Counted from the stretch's first letter, positions 39,317 through 50,079 are shown. The stretch is DNA of 64,000 bases from Diphasiastrum complanatum (GCA_029204225.1 CM055097.1:63795662-63859661), one strand, 5' to 3'. Translations and numbers: made by a program. The notes: generated by a model from the sequence alone, not told the origin.

Positions 39317-40353
39317 TGTTGGGGGCTAATTGGCAAGTTATCCTTGGATAAGGGTTATCCTTAGGATTAAGGGTATGTGCCTTTGGATAAGGGCAGGCAA
39401 GTGACTATACCTTGGTTGGAGGCATGGAGTCACGTGACCCTTGGATAAGGGATACCCTTAGGATTAAGGGTAGGTGACTTAGATTGAGGTATTAGTGTCC
39501 TTGGTTATTAAAGGCAGGTAGTGTATATGCCTTGGATGGAGGTATGGAACCTAGAGAGGTGTTAGAAAGTCATTGGATGACTATTTTTTTAAATCTTGGG
39601 CCTCAACCTTGAACCATATCACTTTAATGGTCTAGGACCAAAGTATACATGCACAACTTAGGCATTGGGACCTCGTAAAGGTGCACTTCCAATGGGTCCA
39701 ATGAGTTCCCAACTCCCACAAGAAAGGCATTCAAAGAGTCATAGGTTATGGAAGGAGTCTCTTGACTTTCCATAAGCCTATGGAGGTTCTTTAACTCCCC
39801 TAGGCTTCTCTCTCTCTCATTGGATAGGCATGGAACTCCATAGTGCACTGGAGGGGTCCATGGGCCATCTATATGAGGGTAGTAGGGCGCCCATTGGGGG
39901 GAGGAGAGATCTCTCTTGCTTGCTTTGCTTATGCTTTAGTGTTGCTACTAATGTGTAAAGTACTTTCTTGGATGTAGTATGCTTAGGGTTTGGATCTTGC
40001 TCATGGTATGGGACATAAGTAGGGTTTGGATTTTGATTATGTTGTAGTCTGTTGTGATATGCTTGTGTTTTGTTTATGGTTAGCAAGGGGGTGTTAGATA
40101 GGTCTTTCTTGGAGCTTGGATCTAGCTGTGGTTGGGTGGTGAATACTTGAGACCAACTTGTTATCTATCTTTGTGTTTAAGAGTAGGGATACAGGTGGAG
40201 GAGAGATCCTTGGGGGCTTGTAGATCCTTACTTGCAGGTGGAGGCATCCTAGCTTGGAGTTGGGGAGCATCTTGGAGCCTTGCAAGTTGCTTGGAGGACA
40301 TTTGGAGGCTCTACCTTGGAGTTGGAGGACTTTCTCACCTCTACTTATAAAAG
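39317..40353 (+). repeat. Probable copia 5' LTR
   Basis: The stretch starts tgttgggggctaattggc and ends directly before a perfect initiator-tRNA-Met primer-binding site at 40,354. It contains a ~107-bp tandem repeat (ccttggataagggttatcc and ggattaagggta words, twice, at 39,342-39,560). The 5' limit is chosen at TG, but no partner LTR is in the window to confirm it. Confidence 0.6.
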
Positions 40354-40365
40354 TGGTATCAGAGC
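40354..40365 (+). other. Retrotransposon primer-binding site (tRNA-Met initiator)
   Basis: TGGTATCAGAGC, complementary to the 3' end of plant initiator tRNA-Met, directly downstream of the LTR. Confidence 0.9.
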
Positions 40366-40600
40366 TAGACAAAGAATGGTAACCTTTCTAACCTTCTTCA
40401 AGTTCTATTAAGATCACCAACTAAATTTTTTTTTGGGAAAGATTATTGGCTTGTAGTTGAAGTACCCAATGAATCTAGTTCTCTTTGGAAGAGAGTAGTG
40501 ATGCTTATAGAATTGTTTAGGGGCTGATTTTTTATCATGTTAGAGAAGTTTTAAAGTACTGGGATGGTTAGCGGTTAGTTGTGTCATCGATAAGACTACA
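40366..40600 (+). other. Unrecognised stretch after the primer-binding site
   Basis: Where gag should begin, no Gag-like frame is visible. The next recognisable sequence is reverse transcriptase, so gag, protease and integrase have been lost or never belonged to this LTR. Confidence 0.4.
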
Positions 40601-41610
40601 AAAGAGACTCTTGTAGTGTCTCGGCGGTGCCTGGGCAATATGCGATGTTGTACATAAAGTTTGTAAATAACAATCTTGTTATTCTCATCATACATTTAGA
40701 TGATATCATCTTGTGTGGAAATTGATGAAACTTGTTGATGAGACAAAAAGTGCTCTTGGTAGTGAATTCAAAATGCAAGATCTAGGTGAGCTTCACTACA
40801 TCTTAGGCCTAGAAGTAGATCTTTTTCAAGATCATGCATTTATTAGTCAACCTAGATATTTCTTCCCATGCTTGAGAAATATCATATGGAAACTTGTAAG
40901 AGCATAGATACTCCTATGGAGCATGTTGTAAAGATCCTATCAAAGGTGATGAAAGGTCCTTCAAGGACATCACCCTTTATAGGAGTCTTATTGGCTCCCT
41001 TATTTGGTTGAATATCACTAGGCCCTATTTGAGCTTTAGTGTGCATAAATTGAGTCAATTCATGCAAGATCCAAAGATTTGCCATTGGAAATTAGCCAAA
41101 ATGATCTTGAGATTAAAAGTGAAGATATATCAATGGTTGCCTACTCGGACTCGGATGTTGCAAGTGACAAGGTGGATAGATCCACTGGTGCATTCACTAC
41201 TTTTTTTGGAGGCGATCTTGTATCTCGGTATCCAATAAACAGGAAACTATATCTTTGTCATCATGTGAGCCCGACTATAAGGCCCTTACAACCACTACAA
41301 AAGAGGTTTTGTGGATCAAAATATCACTTATGGAGCTCAAGTGCATCAAGGATGGAGATCTATCTATCATCAAGTGTGACAACATCTTGACCCAAACTCT
41401 TGCCAACAATCCTATTTTTCATGCAAGGAGCAAACATATTGAGATTGCATACTACTTTGTAAGGGAAAAAGTTATTGGTGGAGCATGTTGTATCTTCATC
41501 TTATATTGCCAATCTTCTCACCAAACCATTTATCAAGAGTGTTTTTATAAAGTTCAGATCTAATCTTGGCTTGATTCCAAAATCCATGTTAAAGTAGATA
41601 GATTTCTTTT
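40600..41610 (+). pseudogene. Copia reverse transcriptase C-terminal half and RNase H (broken)
   Basis: In pieces over three frames: LDDIILCGN (the YVDD active-site region, with Leu for Tyr-Val), FKMQDLGELHYILGLEV, LIGSLIWLNITRPYLSFSVH, then RNase H parts AYSDSDVASDKVDRSTGAF, EPDYKALTTTTKEVLWIK and ARSKHIEIAYYFVREKV. The order matches copia pol. Frameshifts near 40,910, 41,080 and 41,260 and in-frame stops mean it is dead. It ends at a polypurine tract and a 3' LTR start. Confidence 0.9.
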
Positions 41611-41619
41611 AAGGAGGAG
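41611..41619 (+). other. Polypurine tract
   Basis: AAGGAGGAG directly before the LTR start TGTGAAATTG; primes plus-strand DNA synthesis in retrotransposons. Confidence 0.8.
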
Positions 41620-42215
41620 TGTGAAATTGTAAAAGCCATCTATCTTGAGGTTTGGGGGGTCCTCTTTTAAAACCACTCATTGTACACTTGTTTAGGCCAA
41701 TTTTGGAAGTGGATTAGCTCATTGTAGTGTAGGCTAGTGACACTTGGCTTGATGCTAGAGGATGTGTGACATAACACCTCTTGATTATATTTGTCAATTT
41801 GGGCCAATCACATTGTGAGGTGCACCAAAATGGTCCAATCATTGTAAGAGGTGTCATGTAGGAGATCCAACCATTGTAAGAGGTGGATTTTTAGAGCTCC
41901 AATCAATTTGACTCATTTCCATGATTTGGATATCGAGCTACTACTATTGAGAGCAAGGGAGAATCCATACTTAGTTTTTGGTAGCAAGATCCAGATGTAG
42001 CAAACTCCAACACTTAGTTATTTATGACATTCTCTCTCACTCTCTCTACCCGAGAGTGAGGGAGAATCCATACTTAGTTTTTTTCATGGAAAGTGTCCTT
42101 TCATTATGTGTGATGAATGATTGATGATTGATGCATGTACTAGTGCTCTTGTCTTAGTTTTTTGAGGTAGTATACTTGTATCTCAATGTAGATTGATCTA
42201 TGTGCAATTACACCA
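41620..42215 (+). repeat. Copia 3' LTR
   Basis: Starts TGTGAAATTG after the polypurine tract. It does not match the 39,317 LTR, so the RT fragment upstream belongs to a different element from that primer-binding site. It includes a short hairpin (cactctc ... gagagtg) and a duplicated ggagaatccatacttagttt word. The 3' end is approximate. Confidence 0.6.
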
Positions 42216-42530
42216 TCTTAGGAGATCATTCACATTATTTGAGAAGTACTCACACATGTGAAAAGTACACAACATCAAGAAAAACTTATAGGATTTTTGT
42301 GCCATCTACTAACAAGATTGTGGTTAATAGAAATGTGATATTTCATAAAGGACAAGATTTCAAGCTTGATGAGGCCGATAGCACTCTACAAGATGGAAGA
42401 TCTTCACATCTACTAACAATCTAAGATGATGATGGAGAGGAGTCGAGGCTCGAGGAGGAGTTTCCTCAATCCAAAACTCCAAGAAGATCATCAAGGGACA
42501 AGGTTGAGCCTATTAGGCTTACTTAATTCA
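42216..42530 (+). pseudogene. Copia integrase C-terminus and linker fragment
   Basis: The translation includes YRIFVPSTNKIVVNRNVIFH, the C-terminal motif of copia integrase, then ESRLEEEFPQSKTPRRSSRD, the linker. The frame is broken near 42,420. A separate insertion fragment abutting the LTR. Confidence 0.8.
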
Positions 42531-42632
42531 ACTCCTTGTGAGTGAGAGTTCTCTTGATGACCGCGTCTACTCTGTCATGCTTGCCTTTTCCATGGCTTGG
42601 GACAGAAAAATTATGCATTATTTGCAGACCTG

Positions 42633-43166
42633 TCAAGTGATAATATCTAGAACCTCCTCATCCTCCTTAATGTTAAGGCGAGAATTGACTGCAACAATAT
42701 TTCTGCGATGAACACCCAAAGCACCTACAATTCTCGAATGAGAGAGATTCGTTGAGCCATCAGCTTTATTTAGTACCATCACAAGCAAAGATCTCTTCAT
42801 GAAGAGTTCATTCGCCGAGTGGGACACCTTAATTTGATTGAGGGTGTTACGAATGTTAGAAACAAGATTGCTTCCAACAGTATTAGATGATATTTGCAAC
42901 TCCCAAAAAGTTGGTTGCCAAAGTAGTTCTTGGAATATCTCCCTCTGAATACCTATTAAAAATTGATGTGTATATCTTTGCCAATATTTTGTCAGAGTTA
43001 AGCATATTCGTTTTCTTGTTTTGTCTTCATCTACTGAAGGTTGATCTTTAAACCTCCTAAAAAAAATTTCGTTCATTCTCTGTTCCCGTTTCCTACTAGC
43101 CCAATAGTCCATTGCAGCTTTGTCGGCGCAGTGACGAGGTTCCATGCTGGGATCACTTGCATACAT
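42633..43166 (-). CDS. Hypothetical protein, 177 residues, possible helix-turn-helix
   Basis: A complete frame from MYASDPSMEPRHCADKAAMD to VLDIIT and a stop, longer than chance frames nearby and with non-repetitive, balanced composition. The N-terminal half is basic and aromatic (YWASRKREQRMNEIFFRRFK); the C-terminal part has IVGALGVHRRNIVAVNSRL, which resembles the recognition part of a helix-turn-helix. The family is not recognised. It could be a fragment of a transposase or of a host gene; it lies between retrotransposon remnants. There is no splice or promoter evidence. Confidence 0.4.
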   Translation of the reverse strand: MYASDPSMEPRHCADKAAMDYWASRKREQRMNEIFFRRFKDQPSVDEDKTRKRICLTLTKYWQRYTHQFLIGIQREIFQELLWQPTFWELQISSNTVGSNLVSNIRNTLNQIKVSHSANELFMKRSLLVMVLNKADGSTNLSHSRIVGALGVHRRNIVAVNSRLNIKEDEEVLDIIT

Positions 43167-43700
43167 GTCTCATGCATTGTAGGAAAAACTTACTCACTCT
43201 GATTAGAACACGGACATCTACAACTCCTTAGCTTCTGATCAGACGATGGCTGTCTTTAAGGCCTAAGAAACTTGCCATTATTTGTACATTGTCAATGCTC
43301 TCAGAACTAAACTTCTGATTAAATCCATTTCCAGTAATACCATATACAAACCATTTCTAATCTCTTCGGTTGACTGTACTCATTCTGTATTTTTTAATAT
43401 GAATTAATTTATAAGATCCTGTGGGCACCAGAACATTCAAGCTGTGATTCTACTTAACATAAACATTCTATTAGACTGCTTTTGCATCTAGCAGCCCATT
43501 GCAACAGGAGAGTTGTTCCACAAATATTTCTGCTCTCTTCTTTGTTCACGTTCTCTATACTCCCTGGCCCCATCAATGTGGTGACGTTGGTCAATGGAGC
43601 TCCAAAAAAAGTCAACATTAAGGGATAAATTGTGTAGTGATCTGAATTTTTAAGGTGGTCCAAAATTCTAAAATAGAGATATTGTTGGAGGCTCACATGC
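43167..43700. other. Intergenic stretch, no gene seen
   Basis: No protein-like frame. The minus-strand frame at 43,822-43,454 runs into the adjacent minisatellite and has no motif. Confidence 0.4.
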
Positions 43701-43724
43701 AAAAATTTCACATAATTTGCATGT

Positions 43725-43895
43725 GAATCTACATGGTTGAGCATGAGAATTTGCTTTTTTGTTGTACAATTGAGCATGCCAACATGAGCATTTGCTTTTA
43801 TCTTTGTGACATGGTTGAGCATGCGAGCATGAGCAGTTGCTTTTATTTACTCCTGAGCATTGGCAACATGAGTAGTTTTTTTTATCTTTGCGACT
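43725..43895. repeat. Minisatellite with gagca-tgag words
   Basis: The pattern gagcatg(a/c) ... tgagca(g/t)ttgcttttat ... ctttg(t/c)gac recurs three to four times with a period of about 55 bp. Confidence 0.65.
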
Positions 43896-44133
43896 TCAAA
43901 GATGTATAAATTTCAAGAAAAGCATGCCACATAAGATCATCGTTGGTTCCCAAACATGTTGGCAATTGATTGTGCAGTTTTGAAAATCTGTATTGGCATC
44001 TGGTCATCAAATGTTGTTGAAGATCTTTGTTCCTCTTTGATAGATATGGCTGATCAAGCAAACTATCATAGAAAGCTAGCTAGCAGTAGAGTCATTGATA
44101 CCATCCCTAGAACAGAGCTAGACCAAGAACGTC

Positions 44134-44250
44134 ATTAGAGAAAATCCAAAATAAAAAACGACCTTTGTAAAGATACTTCTAAATTTTTATTTAGTTTTGA
44201 CCACCACTTGGCCCAATTAAAATGAAAAAATTTTAAATCTACGTAACGTA
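44134..44250. mobile_element. Truncated relative of the 46.4-kb MITE
   Basis: Starts CATTAGAGAAAATCC, then gacctttgtaaagata, an aattaaaatg word and aaatctacgtaacgta, following in order the right end (reverse complement) of the element at 46,372-46,747. The other terminus is missing, and it abuts a gag remnant. Confidence 0.6.
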
Positions 44251-44945
44251 GGTCAAATATACTGAAAAAGAAGAGCTTCTTGCGCGATCCACTATTCTCA
44301 TATTGAGTGTGAGGCTTCTGTTGTTGTCGTTGCTGCACTTGATTCTTGCCCTTGGAATAGTCTTTCTTCTTGGTGTAGATTTGTTTTTGCTGGACAGTCC
44401 GCTGGTCCTTCTTTGCATTTCTTTTTTAAGAAGATAACCGATTACCTTTTGAAGAGTGAGGTCGGGTTGTGTGGAGATCATCACCAGAAAGTGCTCATAC
44501 GACTTTGGAAGAGAAGAAAGCAAGGTCATTGCGACATCATCATCTTGAATAACACATCCTATAGCTGATAACTGATCCATTAAAGATTTGAAATTGTTGA
44601 TGTGAGAAGTGATGGTAGTAGAATAAAAAATGCTAAGGGTAAAGAACTTCCTTCTACGGTGCAAGCTAGTAGTTACATCATGAGTCTCATACAGACTTGA
44701 TAGTAAGTCCAGTGCTTCCTTAGAGGTTTTGCACATGGTAACATGAGATATTTGGGAGTTGGCCAGATTGAGCGTGATACATGCTAAGGCCTTCTGACCT
44801 TTGATTTTCCATGCCTTTGCTTGGTCACCATCTTCTGGTTTCAGGTCAGCACCTTCTACTACATTCCAAAGATCTCTATCTATCAACATCATCCGGAGTT
44901 TTAACTTTGAGATGTCGAAGTTAGAACCATTGAACTTGTCAGAAG
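44251..44945 (-). pseudogene. Copia Gag fragment (UBN2 type), another family
   Basis: Starts within KFNGSNFDIS at the right edge, then MMLIDRDLWNVVEG, a SKEALDLLSSLYET helix region and AMTLLSSLPKSYEHFL, all typical of the copia UBN2 Gag core. It is cut at both ends: by the plus-strand family A fragment at 44,946, and by the MITE relic on the other side. The zinc knuckle and everything downstream are missing. Confidence 0.85.
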
Positions 44946-45015
44946 CTTTATGAATCCAAGTCTACTTCTAGAGTGTTGACTATAAGAAAGCAAATCTTTT
45001 CTTGTTTGAAAAAGA

Positions 45016-45540
45016 ATGAAAAAAGTCCCAAGTACTTTTGTTTTGAGAATGAAAGCATTGAATGATGAGTTGGCTTGCATTGATGAAAGCATTAAGGAAG
45101 GAGAGCTTATTCAAGTAATTCTTAATGGATTGTTGGATGCTCATGCTAACATTGTTCAAAGTATTGCTATTCAAAAGACTTTTCCAAGTTTGATGGATCT
45201 TCAAGAGATCTTGATCAATGAGAAATATAGGCTTCAAGCAAGAGGTGGATCTACATCGACACTTTAAGAGGATGCTATGTTCACAAAAGGCAAATTCAAG
45301 GGCAAAACCAAAAGTAAGTGGTCTAAAAGGCAAAATCAAGTGGATGCTTCTTCAAGTGGCAAAAAGAAGGACAGATCAAAGCTCAAGTGCTTCTATTGTG
45401 GCATCAAAGGACACTTTGCAAGTGAGTGCTACAAGAAGAAGAGAAATCAAGGAGACAAGCAAGATATTCTTACTCTTGATGGGGATGGTTTGGATGATCA
45501 AGATGCAAATGATGATGCTTTTGTGATGTCTTTATGTATG
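45016..45540 (+). pseudogene. Copia Gag C-terminal half with zinc knuckle (plus-strand family A)
   Basis: Residues VILNGLLDAHANIVQSIAI are the Gag core. A stop after STSTL (45,267) interrupts the frame. The next frame carries the CCHC knuckle CFYCGIKGHFASEC near 45,391-45,432, and the acidic tail LDGDGLDDQDANDDAF. The match to the minus-strand copy is close. Confidence 0.85.
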
Positions 45541-45559
45541 CTTGCTAATGATGGAGATC

Positions 45560-46330
45560 CAATGGATCTTGAGTATCAAGCTCTTATGAAGAGTGTAACA
45601 TCTTTTGAAGGATCTTCTTGTGTACATAGAGCTATGCAAGTGGATGGATGTTATCTTGCTATAAAATCAATAAATGGATCTGGAAAACAAAGTTTGTTCA
45701 ATGACTTTGATGGTCAAGTTGAAGATCAAAAGGTTGATCTCAAAGCGCTTCAACTAGTCCAAAGGGAAGTTGGCAATTTGGAGCTAGTCAAGAGCATCAA
45801 AGGAGAGGTAATTAATTGGCAAAGATATGATGGATCTATTTTTGCAGCTTAATATTAAAGACTTAAGTAAGGTCAAAGGAGTAGCAAGAAAGTGTTGTTC
45901 AAGTCTACTTCACTTTTCTATCTCATGTTTGAGCATTTTCATGTGGATGTGTGCAAATTGTCAAGATATGGTAAAACTAGCTACATTTTTTAGCATTGTT
46001 TTGATGTTCATGAAGTATCATGGTGGATACAAGGCAACAAAGAACAAAGAAGGAGGAGACATGCAAGCAAATGTTGATCACTCACATTTATTGTTTGTTT
46101 GTTGTATTTTTCCAGAGAGTTCAGAGTTGGAATCATGGTGGAATCATCTCATTTGCATTCTATTTGATTCTTCATGTACTAGTTACTTTTTGACATGTAA
46201 TATTGATGTAAGAAATAGTGAAACATCCCAAGTGGACAATATTTTCTATATCAATTCTGGTTGTTTCTATTTTGAGCATTACATGATCATTGAAAGGAGA
46301 TCTATTCTTAGGAAGAAGATCATTCTTATG
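45560..46330 (+). pseudogene. Unfamiliar segment in place of RT (plus-strand family A copy)
   Basis: After MDLEYQAL, where copia RT normally starts, the frame continues SVTSFEGSSCVHRAMQVDGC, then VEDQKVDLKALQLVQREVGN and LELVKSIKGEVI. After a break come FPESSELESWWNHLICILF and FYFEHYMIIERRSILRKKI. The same order is found in the minus-strand copy. None of the RT motifs are present. Origin unknown. Confidence 0.75.
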
Positions 46331-46371
46331 ATGGATCAAAGTTCTATAGTCAAAAACATGCTAGGAGCAAG

Positions 46372-46747
46372 CATTAGGGGAGTTTTGAGCTCCAAAAAGA
46401 CCCTTTAAGAATTTGTGCAAGATGTAGTTTATATTATTAAAATATTATAACACTAATACTTTTGACTTGCCATAACTTTTTAATCGTAGCTCAAAAGTAT
46501 ATTATATAACATATCATTGGAAAGTCCTTGTCGAGCGCTTTCCAATGCTCCAAACTCTGCTAAATTTGGACTTACCACTAAAAAGTTATGCCATTTTAAG
46601 TGTGGAATCAAAATGTGGACCCAAAAAGTTATGTTACGTAGATTTCAAATTTGAGTGTTTTGATTGGTCCATGTGTAAGAAAAAATAGAGAAAAAATATA
46701 AACAGAATCTTTACAAAGGGTCTTTTTTGGATTTAGAACTCCTCTAA
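46372..46747. mobile_element. MITE-like DNA element inserted in family A RNase H
   Basis: About 376 bp, non-coding, interrupting the aggagcaag/catattgag junction of the RNase H SKHIE codons. The ends are imperfect inverted repeats: CATTAGGGGAGTT ... and ... AACTCCTCTAATG, extending into the gacccttt words. The target duplication is ambiguous (0-4 bp depending on where the ends are set), so the superfamily cannot be named. Confidence 0.75.
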
Positions 46748-46807
46748 TGCATATTGAGATACAATATCACTTTGTGAGGGAGCAAGTCATTGAAAAGGAG
46801 GTGGAGA

Positions 46808-47455
46808 TGCGAAATATTTCATATCCTTAAGATCCAATCTACTTGAATGATCTTTGGTTGGAAAGAGAAATACACTACCAATCTCACAAATGTAGAAAAA
46901 TCAACATCTACACACAAATTGAGATGCAAACACCAATAGAACTTGATCAAACTTGAATGAAATGATTATGTACTGTTGCTGTCCGTACAAAACCAGCAAG
47001 CTACTATTTTTCACACGTGTGGATCCAAAAATAGCAATTATAGAACATTCTACACATAGAATTGCAAGCAATCACCAAGATAGTGCACCAATGGATAGTA
47101 GAACCCAAGAGAACCATGTATAAGCATGAAATGAGATAGAGAAGAGATAAGATTGCTCTCTCCATGAGTTACATCCTTCTATAGAAGGTCCAAACCCTAT
47201 TTGGCCACTTGGCTTTCCCACCAAAATGCTAACCCTACTAATTTTGGGTCGATTCAATATACCCAACTATTCAAATTTGAATCTACTCAAACTCGCATTC
47301 TAACTTTCCCACACTTTCAAAAAGTGTTTATTCAAATGAAATTTAGACTAATGAACTTTGAAAAGTCAACCTCTAAGTCTAAAACAAGTTTTGGCCTCAA
47401 TATGCCAAATATGAAAATATTGCAAAATGTGATGAAACTAGTTGAATCTTTCACA
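46808..47455 (-). repeat. 3' LTR of the minus-strand family A element (648 bp)
   Basis: On the minus strand it starts TGTGAAAGATTCAAC after the polypurine tract and ends TTTCGCA (a CACA-type end with one change). It retains a ~122-bp segment missing from the 5' LTR. Confidence 0.88.
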
Positions 47456-47690
47456 CTCCCTCTTCAACTAGTTTTAGCATAGACTTTGATAGCACTCCAA
47501 GTGAAGTCCTATGCTTCATGAACAAGTCTTTTTCCAATGCAAAGATATCAGCTACACATTCCCTTGAAGACACATGTTGAAGCTCCACCTCCTTTGCAAT
47601 GACTTGCTCCCTCACAAAATGATATTGTATCTCAATATGCTTGCTCCTAGCATAGTTTTTGACAATAGAACTTTGATCCATCACAAGAAT
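47451..47690 (-). pseudogene. End of copia RNase H (minus-strand family A)
   Basis: The frame resumes family sequence at DQSSIVKNYARSKHIEIQYH, then FVREQVIAKEVELQHVSSRE and CVADIF, the conserved RNase H C-terminus. The stop codon TGA overlaps the first bases of the 3' LTR. Confidence 0.88.
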
Positions 47691-48550
47691 GATCTTCTTC
47701 CTAGGAATAGATCTCCTTTCAATGATCATGTAATGCTCAAAATAGAAACAACCATAATTGATATAGAGAATAGTGTCCACTTGAGATGCTTCACTATTTC
47801 TTACATCAATTTTACATATCAAGATGTAACTAGAACATGAAGAATCAAATAGAATGTAAATGAAATGATTCCACCATGCTTCCAACTCTAAACTCTCTGG
47901 AAAAATACAGCAAAACAACCAATAAATATGAGTGATTAACTTTTTTTTGCATGTCTCCTCCTCCTTTGTCCTTTGTTGCCATGTATCCACCATGATACTC
48001 CATGAATGAGCCTCCATCTTCATCTTGCCATAAGATGTCATCAAGCCTTGATGACTTGACCATGAATGAGTGACACAATCAACCTCCAATAGCTTCATTT
48101 CCATTAGCAAAACCAGCAAAGAGTGCTAGTACAAATTCAACATCAAAACAATGTTCATGTAGCTAGTTTTACCATATCTTGACAATTTGCACACATCCAC
48201 ATGAAATTGCTCAAACATGAGATAGAACAAGTAAAGTAAACTTGAACAACACTTCCTTGCTGCTCCTTTGACCTTAATTGAGTCTTTAATATGCCGCAAA
48301 AACAGAGCCATAACATCTTTGCCAATTACCTCTCCTTTGATGCTCTTGACTAGCTCCAAATTGGCAACTTTCCTTTTGACTAGTTGAAGCGCTTTGAGAT
48401 CAACTTCTTGATCTTCAACTTGATCATCAAAGTAATTGAACAAACTTTGTTTTCCAGATCCAATACTTGATTTTACAGCAAGATAACATCCATCCACTTG
48501 CATAGCTCCATGTACACAAGAAGATCCTCCAAAAGATGTTCCACTCTTCA
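47690..48550 (-). pseudogene. Unfamiliar segment in place of RT (minus-strand family A copy)
   Basis: Directly in frame with the linker (EEEWIQAMDLEYQAF) the sequence turns to MKSGTSFGGSSCVHGAMQVD and GCYLAVKSSIGSGKQSLFNY. A Lys/Glu-rich helical stretch follows (VDLKALQLVKRKVANLELVK), then KGAARKCCSSLLYLFYLMF and a stop at 48,126. A second frame holds FPESLELEAWWNHFIYILF and FYFEHYMIIERRSIPRKKI. No RT motif (TAFLNG, QPEGF, YVDD) occurs. I do not recognise it; captured host DNA or heavily altered pol are both possible. Confidence 0.75.
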
Positions 48551-48559
48551 TAAAAGCTT

Positions 48560-49948
48560 GATACTCAAGATCCATTGCTTGGATCCACTCCTCTTCTTTC
48601 CTTGCTTGATCTACACTTGTAGGCTCATCCAAAGAGGTTAGGAAAGTAACATAATTTTCAGAAACTACTTTCTTACCCTTTTGATCATATGTGAGCCTTG
48701 AAGGTACTTGTCTTTCTCTTGATGTTCTCCTTGGCTTTTGACTTGATGAAGGTCCATCATCACCACCATCCAAAGTAAGATCCTTCTCATCAACATCAAG
48801 AATGTTAGATCCATCCACTCTACCATCAATCATGATTGAAGACACCTTTGGAATGTTCCCCTCATCAAAAATGACATCTCTACCAACAATCACTTTGTTA
48901 GTAGAAGGAATGTAAACCTTGTAGGCTTTACTCACCTCACTATATCCAACAAAAATATCTCTTCTTGAAGATGGATCTTCCTTGGTCCTATCATCAAGAG
49001 TAATGTTGACATAGCATGTGCATCCAAAGGTTCTTAGAAAGTTGACATTCGGCCTCCTCTTGAATAGCATCTCAAAAGGTGTCCTTCCATCTAAAATAGC
49101 ACTCGGCCACCTATTGCCCAAGAAATTGGCACACAACAGATCTTGATCTTAAAATGGTTTGTCAAGATTAGCACTTAACCTCATAGCTTTAGCACTTTCA
49201 CATAAAGTCCTATTCTTCCTTTCAGCCACTCCATTTTGTTGTGGGGTCCTTGATGTTGTATACCCCCTCTTGATCCCATGCTCATCACAAAAGGCCCTGA
49301 ACTTGTTAGACATGTACTCACCACCATTGTCACCTCTCAAGCACTTGATCTTTGTGGGAAATTGGTTCTCCCTTGCATTCTTGAGCTTGACAAAGACATC
49401 ATACACTTCATCCTTGCTCTTTAGTAGATAGATCCAACAATATCTACTAAAATCATCAATGAATGTTACATACATCTTAGCTCCACTATTGCTAATTGTA
49501 GTAAATCCATGAATATCCGAATGTACAAGTTGAAAAGGCTTTGTAGATCTAGTATAAGGTAGTCTATGTGACTTAGACAAAGCACAAGACTCACAAACAT
49601 GCTTGACATTACTTAAGGAACTTGGAAGACCAATCACAACCTTCTTCCTTGCCATTACCTCCAATGACTTGAAGTTGAGGTGTCCCATCCTTTTGTGCCA
49701 AACCTCTTGAATAGAAATTTGCTCTCTTGAAACACATCCAGCTTGGTTAGAAATAACACAAGCATCAAGTTTGAACAACTTCCCTTGTCCTTTACCTTTT
49801 CCAATCAAGACATCCTTCCTTTTGATCAAACAAGCATCTCCATCAAACTCCACCTTGAGGCCCTTACTTAGCATTTGGCTCACACTAAACAAATTTTTAG
49901 TAATAGATGGAATAAACAAGACATTCTCCAAATTAACATTCCTATTTT

Positions 49949-49982
<34 letters not shown>

Positions 49983-50003
49983 TTTTGCCAATCCATTGCA
50001 CAC
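48560..50003 (-). pseudogene. Copia Gag-prepol, integrase and linker (minus-strand family A)
   Basis: From VNLENVLFIPSITKNLFSV come the prepol zinc-binding HKRMGHLN and CESCALSK, then the integrase core with its three acidic residues: HSDIHG, RGDNGGEY and NGVAERKN. A TAA stop interrupts it near 49,148, where Trp is expected (KPF-stop-DQ). The same frame continues from CANFLGNRWPSAILDGRTPF through FVGYSEVSKAYKVYIPSTNK, the integrase C-terminus, to the linker SSSQKPRRTSRERQVPSRLT. A CT array near 49,951-49,979 lengthens a Ser-Leu run at the start of this region. Confidence 0.92.
49951..49979. repeat. (GA)n array inside a copia coding region
   Basis: 29 bp of GA on the plus strand reads as Ser-Leu repeats on the coding strand. 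Related elements have a short ISLCLES-like stretch here, so the array grew from coding sequence and shifted the frame. Confidence 0.9.
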
Positions 50004-50079
50004 TCACCATCATTGGCCATGTAGATCACCCTCTTGTCATCTCCATATGCCAACAAAGAAGTGAAGTACTCTTTGTGAA

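Larger units (their letters stand above)
44946..46807 (+). mobile_element. Plus-strand copia family A element, left part (5' truncated)
   Basis: Begins abruptly inside gag (gctttatgaatccaagtcta matches the gag of the minus-strand copy). Gag runs to 45,540, then an internal deletion joins LANDGD directly to MDLEYQAL of the linker end, removing protease, integrase and most of the linker. The unfamiliar family A segment follows (45,590-46,330), then a MITE insertion, then RNase H until 46,807, where the minus-strand copy interrupts it. It continues at 52,144. No 5' LTR is present. Confidence 0.9.
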
